From positions 1,612,001 through 1,676,000 of the forward strand of contig JAGKQI010000061.1 of NCBI GenBank assembly GCA_018806915.1: a DNA stretch of 64,000 nt. The letters are read 5' to 3'. The notes below the pieces were generated by a model. That model was given only the letters and a program-made list of their open reading frames with translations, searched no databases and was not told the DNA's origin. This DNA is from Phytophthora colocasiae (lineage: Eukaryota; Oomycota; Peronosporomycetes; Peronosporales; Peronosporaceae). Of the stretch, positions 63,921 through 64,000 are shown in pieces. A program made the translations under genes and the position numbers. Position 1 is the first letter of the stretch; each line of letters opens with the position of its first letter.

Positions 63921-64000
63921 ATGGAGGACGAGGAGTTTGGCGAAGAAGTGCTGGCGACTACACGCGCAGGCGTCAGCATCAAGGAGGAAGCCAAGACGGA
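63921..64000 (+). CDS. Start of a gene running off the window
   Basis: ATG 63921 in a good context (GCCATGG) opens 26 acidic/basic codons (MEDEEFGEEVLATTRAG...) up to the window edge. Too short to identify. Confidence 0.45.
   Translation, partial: MEDEEFGEEVLATTRAGVSIKEEAKT

Overview
The window looks like nuclear DNA of an oomycete, most likely a Phytophthora-like plant pathogen. The evidence is three Crinkler (CRN)-type effector loci with LFLAK headers, compact genes with 60-125 bp GT-AG introns, an initiator-type promoter element of the oomycete kind, and a mix of Copia, LINE, Tc1/IS630-like, MULE and Helitron elements. Two genes point to a flagellated life stage: a PIH1/Kintoun-type dynein-assembly protein and a BBS10-like chaperonin. 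The species cannot be named from the sequence. All coordinates and exon joins come from reading by eye; no database search was run.

Layout. 1-8,820 is nested transposon debris. A LINE is interrupted by a complete Ty1/copia element (596-7179; 193-bp LTRs, TSD CAGCC) that carries two antisense ORFs between pol and its 3' LTR. A pogo-like fragment, a LINE endonuclease fragment and a small TIR element follow. 9,420-16,085 holds host genes: a 6-exon helical protein, a double-bZIP factor and an 8-exon LRR protein. 16,208-21,375 is a tandem pair of damaged CRN genes (P-loop NTPase plus PD-(D/E)XK nuclease); the first has two LFLAK headers in series. 21,526-25,494 encodes the GATOR2 subunit MIOS. 26,758-28,866 is a third, inverted CRN pseudogene split by a short LTR element (TSD CTTCC). 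29,214-31,907 is a TA-flanked transposon with two convergent ORFs, one an IS630/Tc1-type transposase.

32,294-46,206 is a gene island: a LEA/TPD52-like protein, two PX-domain genes in a 1.1-kb-arm inverted duplication, BBS10-like, PEX22-like, TRAPPC6, a methyltransferase-Asp/Asn hydroxylase fusion, an SPT3-like SAGA subunit, a 90-aa ORF inside a fold-back repeat, and an ankyrin protein with a frameshift. 47,406-53,225 is bounded by a perfect 26-bp inverted repeat. It holds a MULE transposase with a C-terminal Ulp1 protease and the 3' end of a Helitron. 53,581-64,000 returns to host genes: START/FYVE, helicase-associated-domain protein, Ser/Asp-rich membrane protein, PLPBP/YggS, PIH1, an overlooked 61-aa gene, an LRR fragment, ribosomal protein eL21 and the start of one more gene.

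How it fits together. Conserved housekeeping genes in tight divergent or convergent pairs alternate with repeat-rich blocks that hold the CRN effectors, an arrangement familiar from Phytophthora genomes. A recurring oddity is inverted duplication: four independent fold-backs with 35, 60, about 265 and 1,139 bp arms.
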